A DNA stretch of 64,000 nucleotides from Acidobacteriota bacterium (GTDB lineage Bacteria; Acidobacteriota; Thermoanaerobaculia; Gp7-AA8): NCBI GenBank assembly GCA_019244185.1, contig JAFATB010000023.1, forward strand, positions 496,001 through 560,000. The letters are read 5' to 3'. The translations under genes and the position numbers were made by a program. Shown one piece after another: positions 16,079 through 28,404 of this stretch. The notes beneath the pieces are model-generated. The model searched no databases, was not told the DNA's origin, and saw only the letters and a program-made list of their open reading frames with translations. Within the stretch, counting starts at the first letter, position 1. Every line of letters starts with the position of its first letter.

Positions 16079-17251
16079 ATGCTCACCCGCGCCAGCACCC
16101 TTCTGCTCGCACTGCTCGTGCTCAACGTGCTGCTGGGCGTGGTCTGCCTCATCGTCGCGCGTGGTGAGCGGCGCTCGCGCGCGCTGCGTTTGTGGGGGTG
16201 GGGACTGCTCGTGTATTCGGTGGGCATCCTCATCACGATTCCCGCATCGCTGCCGTTCGATCTGCGGAAGATCGTCGGCAACGGGCTGATCGCGTTCGCG
16301 CCGATCCTCACCATCGAAGGCGCGATCTCGCACACGCGGCATCGTCTGAACCGCCGCTGGGTCGGCGCCGGCTTCGCGCTGACGATGCTCGTGCTGCTGT
16401 GGAACCACTTCGGCGGCCACTACGAGGTGCTCGTCGACATCCTCGCGCCGGCGCAGATCGCGAACATCCTCTTCGCCGTCGCCGCGTACTGGCTCGTCAC
16501 CGATCCGCCGTCGGATGCGAAGGCCGCGTCGCGTTTCGTGGCGGCGTCGTTCGTTTCGTCGATCGCGATCTGGTCGCTGCGGATGTATAGCATCTGGTCG
16601 TCGATCGGCGTGACGAACGACCGCGAGCGCGCCGATCTCACCATCGCCCTCTTCGGCATCGCGCAGATGGTGATCGCCGTCGGCACGACGCTCGGCCTGC
16701 TCTGGATCGAAGTGCGGAAGATGGAGGCGACGCTGCGGCGCCTCGCCGATCTCGATCCGCTCACGGGCTTGCCGAACCGCCGCGCGACCGTCGCGCGCTT
16801 CGAGGATGAGGCGCGCCGCGCGGAACGGATGCGCCGCGACTTCGGACTCGTGGTCTTCGACGTCGATCACTTCAAGCAGGTCAACGACACGCACGGACAT
16901 CTCGTCGGCGACGCCGCGCTGCGCCACGTCGCGGCGGTGCTGCGCGATCACGTGCGCGGCGGCGACGTGGTCGGTCGCATCGGCGGCGAGGAGTTCGTCG
17001 TGTTGATCACCGACGAGCGCGCCGACGGCGCCATCGCCGCCGCCAACCGCCTGCGCGCCGCGCTCGAGGCGACGCCGCTCAACCGCGGACTCGCCATCAC
17101 CATGAGCGGCGGCCTGGCGATGTTTCCCGCGGACGGCCGCGACTGGGACGAGCTGTTCGGCGTCGCCGATCAGCGGCTCTACGCGGCGAAACACAACGGC
17201 CGCAATCGCGTGGAAGCGCCGGTGCGGCCCGCGCTCGTCGCCAGCGCCTAA
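16079..17251 (+). CDS. membrane diguanylate cyclase (GGEEF)
   Basis: The 390-residue protein has about six N-terminal membrane helices (1-210) and a GGDEF domain from about 222 (DPLTGLPNRRA). The active-site loop is GGEEF at 302-306, with metal-binding FDVDHFKQVND upstream. The RxxD inhibition site is intact (R293-D296, five residues before the loop). It should make cyclic di-GMP and be product-inhibited. A TACAAT hexamer lies 11 nt before the ATG. The gene is convergent with the Ser/Thr kinase gene, with 12 nt between the stops. Confidence 0.88.
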   Translation: MLTRASTLLLALLVLNVLLGVVCLIVARGERRSRALRLWGWGLLVYSVGILITIPASLPFDLRKIVGNGLIAFAPILTIEGAISHTRHRLNRRWVGAGFALTMLVLLWNHFGGHYEVLVDILAPAQIANILFAVAAYWLVTDPPSDAKAASRFVAASFVSSIAIWSLRMYSIWSSIGVTNDRERADLTIALFGIAQMVIAVGTTLGLLWIEVRKMEATLRRLADLDPLTGLPNRRATVARFEDEARRAERMRRDFGLVVFDVDHFKQVNDTHGHLVGDAALRHVAAVLRDHVRGGDVVGRIGGEEFVVLITDERADGAIAAANRLRAALEATPLNRGLAITMSGGLAMFPADGRDWDELFGVADQRLYAAKHNGRNRVEAPVRPALVASA

Positions 17252-17263
17252 CCGCGCTACGCG

Positions 17264-18616
17264 CTACGCGGTGCGCTGCATCAGCCGCTCGAGCTCGCCG
17301 ATGTCGAGCGGCTTGTAGAGCAAGCCGGAGACGACGTCTTCATCCGCGACGCTGAGCTTCTGGTTCTTCACGCCGGTGACGATGTAGATGCGCTGCGGCC
17401 GCCCGGTGGGACGCGTGCGCAGGAAGTCGAGCACGCCCCAGCCGTCGACGCGCGGCATGAGCAGGTCGAGAAAGATGTAGCCGTACTGGTTCTGCTTGAG
17501 CAGCTTCACCGCGTCCGCGCCGTTTGTCGCCTCGTCGACGTCGTACTCGTAGCGCTGCAGCACGCCGCGCAAGAGGAAGCGCGTCGCCGGATCGTCGTCG
17601 GCCACGAGCGCGCGGCGGATGGCGGCGCGCGGCACGGGCGTCGACGACGGCAGCGGCGTGCGTCGCGGATCGGGCGCGGGCGTCGCGCCGGACGGCGTCG
17701 CGGGCGATGATGACTGCGACGGCTGCTGCGCGCGCGGCGGCTCATCGTACGAATCGCTCTTCCGCACCGCGATCGTCGGCACCGACGACTGCCGCGCGCG
17801 GCGCGGATCCTCGCGTACGGCGGCGAGCGCGGCGCGCAGTTCCTCGCACGAGGCGAAGCGGTCCTGCGGCTCTTTCTTCATGCAGCGCCGGACGATGGCC
17901 GCGAGCTGCGACGGAATGCCCGCCGCCGCGATGGCGATGTCGCGCGGCTCGTTCATCACGATCTTGAGCAGGATCTCGGTCAGCGCCTCGCCGGTGAACG
18001 GCTTCTGTCCCGACAGCATCTCGTACAGCACGACGCCGAGGGAGAAGATGTCCGTGCGCGCGTCGAGCGTGCGGCCGAGGGCTTGTTCCGGCGACATGTA
18101 GTGCGGCGTGCCCACCACCATCCCGCCCTGCGTCAGCGACGGATCGGCGGTGCCGCCGACCTGCTTCGCCACGCCGAAGTCGAGGATCTTCACGTGACGC
18201 GGCGCGATGATGATGTTGTCCGGCTTGATGTCGCGGTGAATGATCCCTTTCGCGTGCGCCTCGGACAACCCGTCCGCGACGTGCACGCCGACGCGGATCG
18301 CATCCTCCGGCAGCAGCGGCCCGCGCGCGATCATCGCGCCGACCGACTCGCCTTCGACGAGCTCCATGGCGATGAAGAGCGTCTCCCCTTCTTCCTCGAT
18401 CGCGTAAATCGTGGCGATGTTCGGATGATTCAACTGCGCGACCGTGCGTGCTTCGCGCAGGAACCGTTCCTTCCACTCCGGGTCCGCCGCCAGCTCGGCG
18501 GGAAGAATCTTGATCGCGACGGCGCGCAGCAGCTTCTTGTCTTCCGCGCGCCAGACGTCGCCCATGCCTCCGGTGCCGAGGCGCGCAATTAGTCGATACG
18601 ATCCGAGGTCTGCCAT
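17264..18616 (-). CDS. Ser/Thr protein kinase with C-terminal receiver domain
   Basis: The 450-residue protein has a Pkn2/Hanks-type kinase domain at about 7-270: G-loop RLGTGGMGDVWRA, lysine K36, HRDIKPDN (D129), DFG (D146) and GTPHYMSPEQ. A Pro/Ser-rich linker (about 275-335) leads to a receiver domain at about 335-447 with a DDD cluster, phospho-acceptor D384 (FLDLLMPRVDG), and late threonine and lysine (IVTGVKN; LLYKPLD). The fusion lets a histidine-kinase relay feed a Ser/Thr kinase output. There is no membrane segment. It lies 29 nt after the hybrid kinase gene on the same strand, which makes that kinase the obvious phospho-donor candidate. Confidence 0.9.
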   Translation of the reverse strand: MADLGSYRLIARLGTGGMGDVWRAEDKKLLRAVAIKILPAELAADPEWKERFLREARTVAQLNHPNIATIYAIEEEGETLFIAMELVEGESVGAMIARGPLLPEDAIRVGVHVADGLSEAHAKGIIHRDIKPDNIIIAPRHVKILDFGVAKQVGGTADPSLTQGGMVVGTPHYMSPEQALGRTLDARTDIFSLGVVLYEMLSGQKPFTGEALTEILLKIVMNEPRDIAIAAAGIPSQLAAIVRRCMKKEPQDRFASCEELRAALAAVREDPRRARQSSVPTIAVRKSDSYDEPPRAQQPSQSSSPATPSGATPAPDPRRTPLPSSTPVPRAAIRRALVADDDPATRFLLRGVLQRYEYDVDEATNGADAVKLLKQNQYGYIFLDLLMPRVDGWGVLDFLRTRPTGRPQRIYIVTGVKNQKLSVADEDVVSGLLYKPLDIGELERLMQRTA

Positions 18617-18645
18617 GTCCCGAAGTAACGATAGCGGAAAACGAG

Positions 18646-21357
<2,712 letters not shown>

Positions 21358-21409
21358 GGAGGGATGTGCGGCAATTGTAGCGCGCGCGGATTCGCTCGCG
21401 CCGCGCGCG

Positions 21410-24328
21410 TCAGGCGCTCGCGTCGCGCAGCCACGTGCCGGTCGTGGTCTCGTCCGCGACGCGGACGCAGTTGCGGCCGGAGTGTTTCGCCGCGTACAGC
21501 GCGCGGTCCGCGCCGGCGACGAGGCTCTCCGCCGCCATCCCCGCGCCCGGCACGAGCGACGCGACGCCGCAGCTCGCGGTCATGCGTCCGCCGCCGTTGC
21601 CGTACGGAACGCCGAGCTTCTCGATGCCTTCGCGCAGCGATTCGGCGACGCGCAGCGCGCCGTCGCTGTCGACGCCAGGCAGCAGGATCGCGAACTCCTC
21701 GCCGCCGTAGCGCGCGACGACTTCGCCGCTGCGGCGGATCGTCTCCGCGAGAAACGCGCCGATGCGGCGGAGGCAGTCGTCGCCCGCGGGATGTCCGCGC
21801 CGATCGTTGAGATCCTTGAAGTAGTCGAGGTCGACGAGGATCAGCGCGAGCGGCTGCTCGCGGCGGCGCGCGCGGTTCCATTCGTCGCTCAGCGCGCGCT
21901 CGAACGAGCGGCGGTTCGCGATGCCGGTGAGATCGTCTTCGAGCGAGAGCGCCTCGAGCCGCGTGTTCGCTTGTTCGAGCAGCAGCACGGTCTCGCGCAG
22001 CTCCGCCGTCTTCGCCTCGACGCGGCGGCGCAGGCGATCGGCCTGCATCGTGAGAGCAGCCGTTCGCACGCGGATGATCGCGAACAGTACCGCCAGCGCG
22101 AGCAGCGTCCACAGCGCGTACGCGGCGGGCGTGCGATGCCACGGCGGCTGGACCGTGAACGACCATTGCGCCTCGCCGCTCGGCAGCATGGCCGGGCCGC
22201 GCGCGCGGAGGCGGAAGGTGTAGTCGTTAGCCTCGAGCAGCGTGTAGTCGATGAACGGCTGCTCGGTCCATTCGCTCCAGTTCGCGTCGATCGGCTCGAG
22301 GCGGTACTGATACGCGACGCCGGGGCGGTACGACGCGGGCGCGAACTCGATGCGCAGGCGGCGGAAGTCGTGCCGCAGCGTGACGCGCTCGCCCGTCGAC
22401 GCGCCGCCGAAGAGCACGCGGCTCTCGCCGGCGACGACGCGCCGGATCAGCGGCGGCGGCTGCGCCTCGAGCTCCTGGGCCGCAAGCGCCGGTTCGTAGC
22501 GGAAGAGGCCGCGGTCCGCCGCGAACCACAGCACGCCGTTCGCGTCGCGGATCATGTTCTGGATGTCGGACGCATTCACCGCGACGAGCGGGCGTCCTTC
22601 GCGCGCGTACGTGCCGTTCGCGTTGCGCGTGAAGACGCGCGGCGGCGTGGAGTTGATCCAAACATCCCCGCGCGCATCCTCGGTCAGCGTGAAGAAGCCG
22701 CCCGGCGCGGTGAGGTGGCCGAGGAGCGGATCGCGGACGAGTGTTCCGTTCTTGCCGATCGATTCGACCGAGCCGCCGCTCGCGCGCACGAACACCGTGC
22801 GGCCGCCGATCGAGAAGACGTTCATCTCGCCGTCGCCGTACTGCTGCACGCGCTGTTGCGCCGTGCGCGCGTGGTCGATTCGGATGATGCCGTTGAAGAC
22901 GGTGCCGCACCAGAGCGTGCCGTCGCGTTCCTCGAGCACCGAGCCGGCGTACTCCGGCGTAGCCGGCACGCCGCCTTCGTCGCGCCACGTCGTTCCCTCG
23001 CGGCGCATGCTGCGCAGCCCCTGGCGCGTGGCGAGCCAGACGCGCGCGGGATCGGTCGGCGAGCGCAGCATCTCGTACATCTCGCCGCGCAGCGGCACGA
23101 GTCGTTCGAGCGCGTCGCCGTGCAGGCGGTACATGCCTTTGGTCGTGCCGACGAGCAGTTCGTCGTCCACGACGAGCAGCCGCCACACGCCGTCGCCTTC
23201 GACGTCGAACGCGCGCGTTTTGCCGTTCGCGATTTCGTACAGGCCGTGCGAGCTGGCGACGTAGAGCGCACCATGAAAGTGCGCGACGTCGCTCGAGCTG
23301 CCGCGCACGCCGCGCCGCGCGTCGAAGAGCGTGACCGGCGACGCGAGATCGATGCGCACGATCGGCCCCGACATCGTCAGCCACAGCGCGCCTTCGCGAT
23401 CGACGCGCGCTTGCGTGACGACGGCGTCGGGCAGTCCCGAGTTTTCCTCGATGACCTGTTCGAGCTCGCCCGTCGCGCGCACCACCGCGACGCCGTGCTG
23501 CCGCGAGGCGAGCACGATGCGGCCGTCGTGCAGCACGCAGCCGCCCGTGATGATTTTCCCGCGCATCCACCGCGAGCCGTCGGGCGACCACGGCGTGACG
23601 TTCGCGCCGTCGACGGTGAAGAGTCCCCGATCGCGCACCGCGGCGAGGAGCGTCGTTCCGCTGCGCAGGACGAGATCGACGCGCTCTCCCGCGAACGCGA
23701 CCGGCGTCACGCGGCTCGTGCGCGGATCGAACCGCTGCAGCCCGCCCGGTCCGCGCAGCAGCACCGCGCCGCCGTCGGACGTGCAGCCGTGCGGCGCGCT
23801 CTCGAGCGGCGCGTCGTTGACAACACGCGCGGTGCGGCCGTTCCACGCGATGACCGTGCGCTCCGCGACGAAGAGGAAGCCGCCGGGCATCGCGCAGACG
23901 CCGCGCACTTCGCCGACCTCACGCTGCGTCTTCGGCAGCAGCGGCACGAGCGAGCGGTATTGCGGCGCGCCGTGCGCGTCATTCGCGAGCACGCCGAAAT
24001 CGTTGATGAGGCCGAGGGCGACGCCGCCGCGATCGTCCGTCGCGACCGCGAACGCGACCTGCTCCTCCGGCAGCTTCATGAGGTTCCACCACGCGCCGTC
24101 GTACGTGAGCAGTCCGTGGAGATTGCCGAAGTAGAGGATGCCGCGGCTGTCCTGCGCCACATCGAACGTCTGCGGCCCGGCCTTGTGCGCCTCGGCGGGA
24201 AAGACCGTGATCAGCGGAACGCCGCGCTCATCCGCGCGCGCGCCGCACGCGAAGAGCAGCACGAACGCCACCGCGGCCCGCAACGGCCGGGCCACGCGCG
24301 CTGCAAAGCGCCGCCACTGATTCCCCAT
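21410..24328 (-). CDS. two-component-regulator propeller protein with GGDEF output
   Basis: The 972-residue protein has a signal peptide or anchor (about 15-32), periplasmic beta-propeller repeats (from about 40 to 640; for example DSRGILYFGNLHGLLTYDG), a Y_Y_Y-type domain (about 650-720), one membrane helix near 735-755, a coiled coil and a GGDEF domain with the intact loop GGEEF (ARYGGEEFAILLPG). The residues at the inhibition site read RSGE rather than RxxD, so product inhibition may be weak. Such proteins resemble the sugar-sensing hybrid kinases of Bacteroidetes with the output replaced by c-di-GMP synthesis. It precedes the hybrid kinase gene on the same strand with a 52-nt gap. Confidence 0.88.
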   Translation of the reverse strand: MGNQWRRFAARVARPLRAAVAFVLLFACGARADERGVPLITVFPAEAHKAGPQTFDVAQDSRGILYFGNLHGLLTYDGAWWNLMKLPEEQVAFAVATDDRGGVALGLINDFGVLANDAHGAPQYRSLVPLLPKTQREVGEVRGVCAMPGGFLFVAERTVIAWNGRTARVVNDAPLESAPHGCTSDGGAVLLRGPGGLQRFDPRTSRVTPVAFAGERVDLVLRSGTTLLAAVRDRGLFTVDGANVTPWSPDGSRWMRGKIITGGCVLHDGRIVLASRQHGVAVVRATGELEQVIEENSGLPDAVVTQARVDREGALWLTMSGPIVRIDLASPVTLFDARRGVRGSSSDVAHFHGALYVASSHGLYEIANGKTRAFDVEGDGVWRLLVVDDELLVGTTKGMYRLHGDALERLVPLRGEMYEMLRSPTDPARVWLATRQGLRSMRREGTTWRDEGGVPATPEYAGSVLEERDGTLWCGTVFNGIIRIDHARTAQQRVQQYGDGEMNVFSIGGRTVFVRASGGSVESIGKNGTLVRDPLLGHLTAPGGFFTLTEDARGDVWINSTPPRVFTRNANGTYAREGRPLVAVNASDIQNMIRDANGVLWFAADRGLFRYEPALAAQELEAQPPPLIRRVVAGESRVLFGGASTGERVTLRHDFRRLRIEFAPASYRPGVAYQYRLEPIDANWSEWTEQPFIDYTLLEANDYTFRLRARGPAMLPSGEAQWSFTVQPPWHRTPAAYALWTLLALAVLFAIIRVRTAALTMQADRLRRRVEAKTAELRETVLLLEQANTRLEALSLEDDLTGIANRRSFERALSDEWNRARRREQPLALILVDLDYFKDLNDRRGHPAGDDCLRRIGAFLAETIRRSGEVVARYGGEEFAILLPGVDSDGALRVAESLREGIEKLGVPYGNGGGRMTASCGVASLVPGAGMAAESLVAGADRALYAAKHSGRNCVRVADETTTGTWLRDASA

Positions 24329-24349
24329 GTCTCTCGAACCCGCACGACC

Positions 24350-25234
24350 TTAACACGGCGGTGCGGTCTCTGTTGAGACGGGGCTCGGGCGCACAAGGTG
24401 CTGCGCGCCGCCCGTCGCCATCCAGTCGTCGCGCTGCGCGCGAAACGGCAGCGCCGTGATCGCGGCGAGCGTGACGTCGGACGCGCGCGCGTACGCCGGG
24501 ACGCCGATGTCGATGGCGTTCTGTGGGACGTCGAGGCGCAGCGTGCCGTGCAGCCGATCCCACCAGGAGAAGAGACTCGACCAGTTGCTGTCCGTCTCGT
24601 CGCGATAGTCGGAGTGATGGATGCCGTGCATGCGCGGCGTGACGATCCAACGCGCGAGCCGCCGCTCGAGTTCCGGCGTGAGGCGCAGGTTCGAGTGATG
24701 AAAGGCGATCGAGACGAGGAGCAGCGTCTGCCAGAGCGAGAGCGTGAACGCGTCGACGCCGAAGAGACGCACCTGCGCCATGCGGTAGAAAACCGAGAGC
24801 GACAGCTCGCCGAAATGAAAGCGGATTGCGGTGGACGCGTCGAGATCGCGATCGACGTGATGCACGAGATGAAAGCGCCAGAGCGGCGGCAACTCGTGAT
24901 TCGCGCGATGCCACCACCAGAGCGTGTAGTCGAGCAGCAGCACGCCGAGGAGCGTGCGCACGGAGCGCGGCAGCGGAAGACGGTGAAGGAGGCCGAGGCG
25001 GTCGCGTGTGACGCGCGCGACGAGCGGCGCGAGGAGCGGCGCCTGCAGCGCGGACGTGATCGCGGCGGTGAGCCCTGCGGTGGCGAGATTGCGCGCGGTG
25101 TGCGTCGCGCGCCGCTCGCGCCGGCGCCGCAGCGGACGCCGCGTTTCCGCGAACGCGATCAGCGCGAAGGCGCCGGCGACGAGAAGCGGCGTGAGCCAGC
25201 GTGGCGGCTCGCGATCGTCCGATTCCTCGCTCAT
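24350..25234 (-). CDS. sterol desaturase / fatty-acid hydroxylase family protein
   Basis: The 294-residue membrane protein has the histidine boxes of the di-iron hydroxylase family: HRANH, HLVHHVD, HHSN and HGIHHSDY. Hydrophobic helices surround them (about 12-30, 50-75, 95-115, 165-185). It probably hydroxylates a lipid acyl chain or sterol-like lipid; the substrate is not visible. It begins 14 nt after the molybdoenzyme stop on the same strand, so it is likely the third gene of that operon and may receive electrons from the cytochrome b, but that is inference. Confidence 0.82.
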   Translation of the reverse strand: MSEESDDREPPRWLTPLLVAGAFALIAFAETRRPLRRRRERRATHTARNLATAGLTAAITSALQAPLLAPLVARVTRDRLGLLHRLPLPRSVRTLLGVLLLDYTLWWWHRANHELPPLWRFHLVHHVDRDLDASTAIRFHFGELSLSVFYRMAQVRLFGVDAFTLSLWQTLLLVSIAFHHSNLRLTPELERRLARWIVTPRMHGIHHSDYRDETDSNWSSLFSWWDRLHGTLRLDVPQNAIDIGVPAYARASDVTLAAITALPFRAQRDDWMATGGAQHLVRPSPVSTETAPPC

Positions 25235-25248
25235 GACGGACCGGCGCG

Positions 25249-26025
25249 TCAGTGTCCCGCGTACCAGTCGTAGCCGCGCTCGCCCCAGAAGTCGGCGGGG
25301 CGCACGTTCGTGTAGCGGATCGTGCCGATGCGCTTGAGGTTCTTGATCCCGTACTTCACCGGGATCGCGAGCCGCAGCGGCGCGCCGTGATCGGACGTGA
25401 GCGGCGCGCCGTTCATCTCGTAAGCGAGGAGCGTCTGCGGATGAAACGCGCTCGCGGCGTCGAGGCCGACGTAGTAGCCGCGTCCCGGCGTTTCGAGCGC
25501 GACGTACCGCGGGCGTTCGACCGGCGGGAACTTCTGCATGACGTCCGCGAGCCGCGAGCCCGCCCACTGCACAATGATCGACCATCCTTCGATGCAGCGG
25601 AGTTCGGTCACCATCTCGCGGCGCGGAAACGCCTTCACGTCGTCGAGCGTCAATGCGACGGGCGATGACGCGCCTTCGATGGAGAGACGCCACGCGTTGA
25701 GGTCGACCGGCTTGTCGAGGCCGATGTGCCCGTTGACGCGCGCGCGGGTGATGTCGGACTTGCGGAAGTTCGGACTGAGCCGCGCGTCGCGAAAGTACGA
25801 CTCCGCGAGCGACTCGTTGCCTTGGAGCACGCGCCGCAGCGGCCACGGCACGTCGCCTTCGCGTGGCCGCGTGCGCAGCCAGCTCCAGCCCGCGTAGCCC
25901 GCGCCCGCGGCGACCGCCATCGTCACGAAGCCGCGGCGCGTGAGGCGCTTCAGCTCGCGGTCGACCTGGGCGTCGTTCGCCGCGACGATGTCGACTTCTG
26001 TTTCGTCGCGTACCTCGTCAGTCAT
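25249..26025 (-). CDS. MsrP-like molybdopterin oxidoreductase, Tat-exported
   Basis: The 258-residue protein has a Tat-type signal (LTRRGFVTMAVAAGAGYAG at about 28-46) and a sulfite-oxidase-fold Mo-cofactor domain. The molybdenum-ligand cysteine lies in RCIEGWS, and the distal motifs APLRLAIPVKYGIK and RPADFWGERGYDWYAGH match MsrP/YedY. MsrP repairs methionine-sulfoxide residues in periplasmic proteins with electrons from the quinone pool. It overlaps the cytochrome b gene by 8 nt. The partner is not an obvious MsrQ, so electron delivery or substrate may differ from E. coli. Confidence 0.82.
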   Translation of the reverse strand: MTDEVRDETEVDIVAANDAQVDRELKRLTRRGFVTMAVAAGAGYAGWSWLRTRPREGDVPWPLRRVLQGNESLAESYFRDARLSPNFRKSDITRARVNGHIGLDKPVDLNAWRLSIEGASSPVALTLDDVKAFPRREMVTELRCIEGWSIIVQWAGSRLADVMQKFPPVERPRYVALETPGRGYYVGLDAASAFHPQTLLAYEMNGAPLTSDHGAPLRLAIPVKYGIKNLKRIGTIRYTNVRPADFWGERGYDWYAGH

Positions 26026-26674
26026 GCATTACCTCGACTCCGATCACCATCGCGCGGAAGTTGTTCCACCCCGCGCGAATGACTTGCGCCACGTGCACGA
26101 CGAAGAAGACCACGTAACCGACGGTGAGCCAGAAGTGAAAGAAGCGCGACATCGCGTAGCCGCCGAAGAGCGACGTGAGCCACGCGAACTGCACCGGCTT
26201 GTAGATGGCGATGCCGGTGAGCAGCGAGCCGAGGCCCATGAAGATCACCGTCGTGTACGCGAGCTGCTGCGCGCCGTTGAACTTTCGCGCGGGCAGCGGC
26301 TCGCGTCGGATGCGCAGGTCATGCAACAGGACGTTCCAGGCGTCGCGGAACGAGTGGCGGTTCGGCACGAGCTCGCGCCATTCGCCGGAGACGAGCGTGT
26401 AGAGGACGTACAGCACGCCGTTGATGCCGAACAGCCACATGAAGAAGAAGTGCAGCGCCATCCCTTCGGCGAGGCGGTTGTTGACGTGCAGCGCGCGCCA
26501 GGTGGTCTGGTCGAGGTTCATCTTCGCGAGCGTGAAGTCGCCGATGCCGAGGCGGTAGGCGGGGTAGGCCCAGTAGATCAGCGTGCCGCTGAAAATCATC
26601 AGCGCGAGCAGCGGAAAGTTGAGCCAGTGAAACCAGCGGATCGCGAGCGGATGCTTGTTCACGAGGCGTTTCAT
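26018..26674 (-). CDS. cytochrome b561-type membrane subunit
   Basis: The 218-residue protein has four or five membrane helices with haem-ligand histidines placed as in b-type cytochrome subunits: HPLAIRWFHWLNF near the N-terminus, ALHFFFMW, then FFHFWLTVGY and FFVVHVAQV. It resembles thiosulfate-reductase or hydrogenase cytochrome b subunits rather than MsrQ. It lies first in the minus-strand operon and overlaps the MsrP-like gene, so it very likely passes quinol electrons to that enzyme. Confidence 0.78.
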   Translation of the reverse strand: MKRLVNKHPLAIRWFHWLNFPLLALMIFSGTLIYWAYPAYRLGIGDFTLAKMNLDQTTWRALHVNNRLAEGMALHFFFMWLFGINGVLYVLYTLVSGEWRELVPNRHSFRDAWNVLLHDLRIRREPLPARKFNGAQQLAYTTVIFMGLGSLLTGIAIYKPVQFAWLTSLFGGYAMSRFFHFWLTVGYVVFFVVHVAQVIRAGWNNFRAMVIGVEVMHD

Positions 26675-26739
26675 CGTTCGTTCGATGCCGGTTGTGCGTC
26701 GCGGGTTTCCGCCTCATAGTAACGGCAGGAGGTCCCCTC

Positions 26740-28404
26740 ATGCCTGCACTGGAGGAAAAGATCCGCCACGTGGTGGTGCTGATGCTCGAAAACCGCTCGT
26801 TCGACCACATGCTCGGCGCGGTGAAGTTTGCGTCGAAGGTCGAACAGCCCTCGGGAAGCGAATTCAATCGCGACTCCGACGGCAAGAAGGTGCCGATCTC
26901 ATTCGACGCCGAGCCGGGCATCGAGGTCGGTCCCGATCACGGCCACGTCGGCGTGATGATGCAGCTCACCGGCAAGAAGCCCGCGAAGAAGCCGCCGCTC
27001 TTTCCGCCGCCGGTGAACCTCACGATGGACGGCTTCGTCAGCAGCTTCGAGGACGTGTCTCTCAAGGCGAAGAAAAAAGGCTACGGCAGAAACATCATGC
27101 GCTGCCATCCGGAGACGGACATCCCGGTGCTGGCGACGCTCGCGAAAGAGTACGCCGTCTGCGATCGCTGGTTCTGCTCCGTGCCCGGCCAGACGTGGCC
27201 GAACCGCAACTACGCGCATGCGGCGACGTCGGACGGCGAGACGAACATCGTCAAGCGCCTCTACAAGAATCGGACGATCTTCGAGGCGCTCGACAAAGGC
27301 GGCAAGCGCTGGCGCATCTATCACGACGGCGCGCCGCAGACATGGGTCTTCCCGAACCTCTGGACGAGCCTCGTCGCGCGCGGGCGTTTCCAGAAGATCG
27401 AGCGGCTCGAGGAGCACGTCGCGGCGGACAACATGCCGGCGTACACGTTCATCGAGCCGCGCCACTTCGGCAAGAGCGCGAACAGCCAGCATCCGGAGAA
27501 CCCCGCGAACGAGAGCTCGTTTCACGCCGGCGAGGCGCTCATCAAACACGTCTACGACACGCTGACGTCGAACCGCGCGCTGTGGGAGTCGACGCTGCTC
27601 GTGATCACGTACGACGAGCACGGCGGCTTCTACGATCACGTGCCGCCGATGCCCGCCGCGCGTCCCGACAAGAAGGCGTCGGGCGAAGGCTTCGTCTTCG
27701 ATCTCACCGGCGTGCGCGTGCCCGCGGTGCTCGTCTCGCCGTGGATTCCGCGCGGCACCGTCGACTCGACGCCGTACGATCATTCGTCGATCCCGGCGTC
27801 GCTGCGCGAGCTGTTCATCCCCGACGCGCCGCCGCTCACCGGACGCGATGCCGTCGCGAACACGTTCTGGCGCAATGTCTCCCTGGGCGCACCGCGACAG
27901 GACGTGCCGCCCGTCGAGATTCCGGTGCAGGCCGCGGCGGCGCTCGACGTGCGCTTCCCGGTGCGCGCGGTCGCCGCGATGAAAGGCCAGAAGGTCGCGG
28001 AGGATGAACTGCCGGAATCGGAGGAGCCGTGGGCGTGGCTGACTTACAACGTCGCGCGCGCGCTCGAAGCGGAGAAGCCGATCCGCGCCGCGGCCGCCGC
28101 CGCCGGCAAGCCGCTCGACAACATCCCCCTCGGCACGACCTTCTGGGAGTCGACCGAGGGACGGCTGATCACCAAGCGGCCGCCGCTGGCGAAGAAAGCG
28201 GCGGCGGCGATCGCGCCGATGGCCGCCGCGGCCGGCGGTCCCGCGCCGATCATCATCACCGGTTCCGACGAGCTCTCCGCGTTCGGCCTGCAGGTCTCCG
28301 ACATGTTTCACGAGTCGGCGATCGAGGAAGAGCCGGTGCCGCCGGACGACACGCCCGCGCCCGCGCCGCGGACACGCACGCGCCGCCGCGCGGTGACCTC
28401 GTAA
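26740..28404 (+). CDS. phospholipase C / acid phosphatase family phosphoesterase
   Basis: The 554-residue protein opens VVLMLENRSFDHMLG, the metal-binding signature of the bacterial phosphoesterase (phospholipase C/AcpA) family. Later motifs are PGQTWPNRNYAHAATSDG and LLVITYDEHGGFYDHV. No signal peptide is seen, which is unusual since many relatives are Tat-exported. The last 130 residues form a low-complexity Ala/Pro/Arg-rich tail. The start at 26740 follows a clear GGCAGGAGG ribosome site and a CATAGT hexamer. The last eight codons are part of a 69-bp sequence repeated at 29069. Confidence 0.85.
   Translation: MPALEEKIRHVVVLMLENRSFDHMLGAVKFASKVEQPSGSEFNRDSDGKKVPISFDAEPGIEVGPDHGHVGVMMQLTGKKPAKKPPLFPPPVNLTMDGFVSSFEDVSLKAKKKGYGRNIMRCHPETDIPVLATLAKEYAVCDRWFCSVPGQTWPNRNYAHAATSDGETNIVKRLYKNRTIFEALDKGGKRWRIYHDGAPQTWVFPNLWTSLVARGRFQKIERLEEHVAADNMPAYTFIEPRHFGKSANSQHPENPANESSFHAGEALIKHVYDTLTSNRALWESTLLVITYDEHGGFYDHVPPMPAARPDKKASGEGFVFDLTGVRVPAVLVSPWIPRGTVDSTPYDHSSIPASLRELFIPDAPPLTGRDAVANTFWRNVSLGAPRQDVPPVEIPVQAAAALDVRFPVRAVAAMKGQKVAEDELPESEEPWAWLTYNVARALEAEKPIRAAAAAAGKPLDNIPLGTTFWESTEGRLITKRPPLAKKAAAAIAPMAAAAGGPAPIIITGSDELSAFGLQVSDMFHESAIEEEPVPPDDTPAPAPRTRTRRRAVTS

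Noticed and set aside
17251..17272. Inverted repeat ACCGCG...CGCGGT between the convergent GGDEF and kinase genes as a terminator
   Set aside because: The stem is only six bases with a 10-nt loop and no U-tract. Such repeats arise by chance in this composition.
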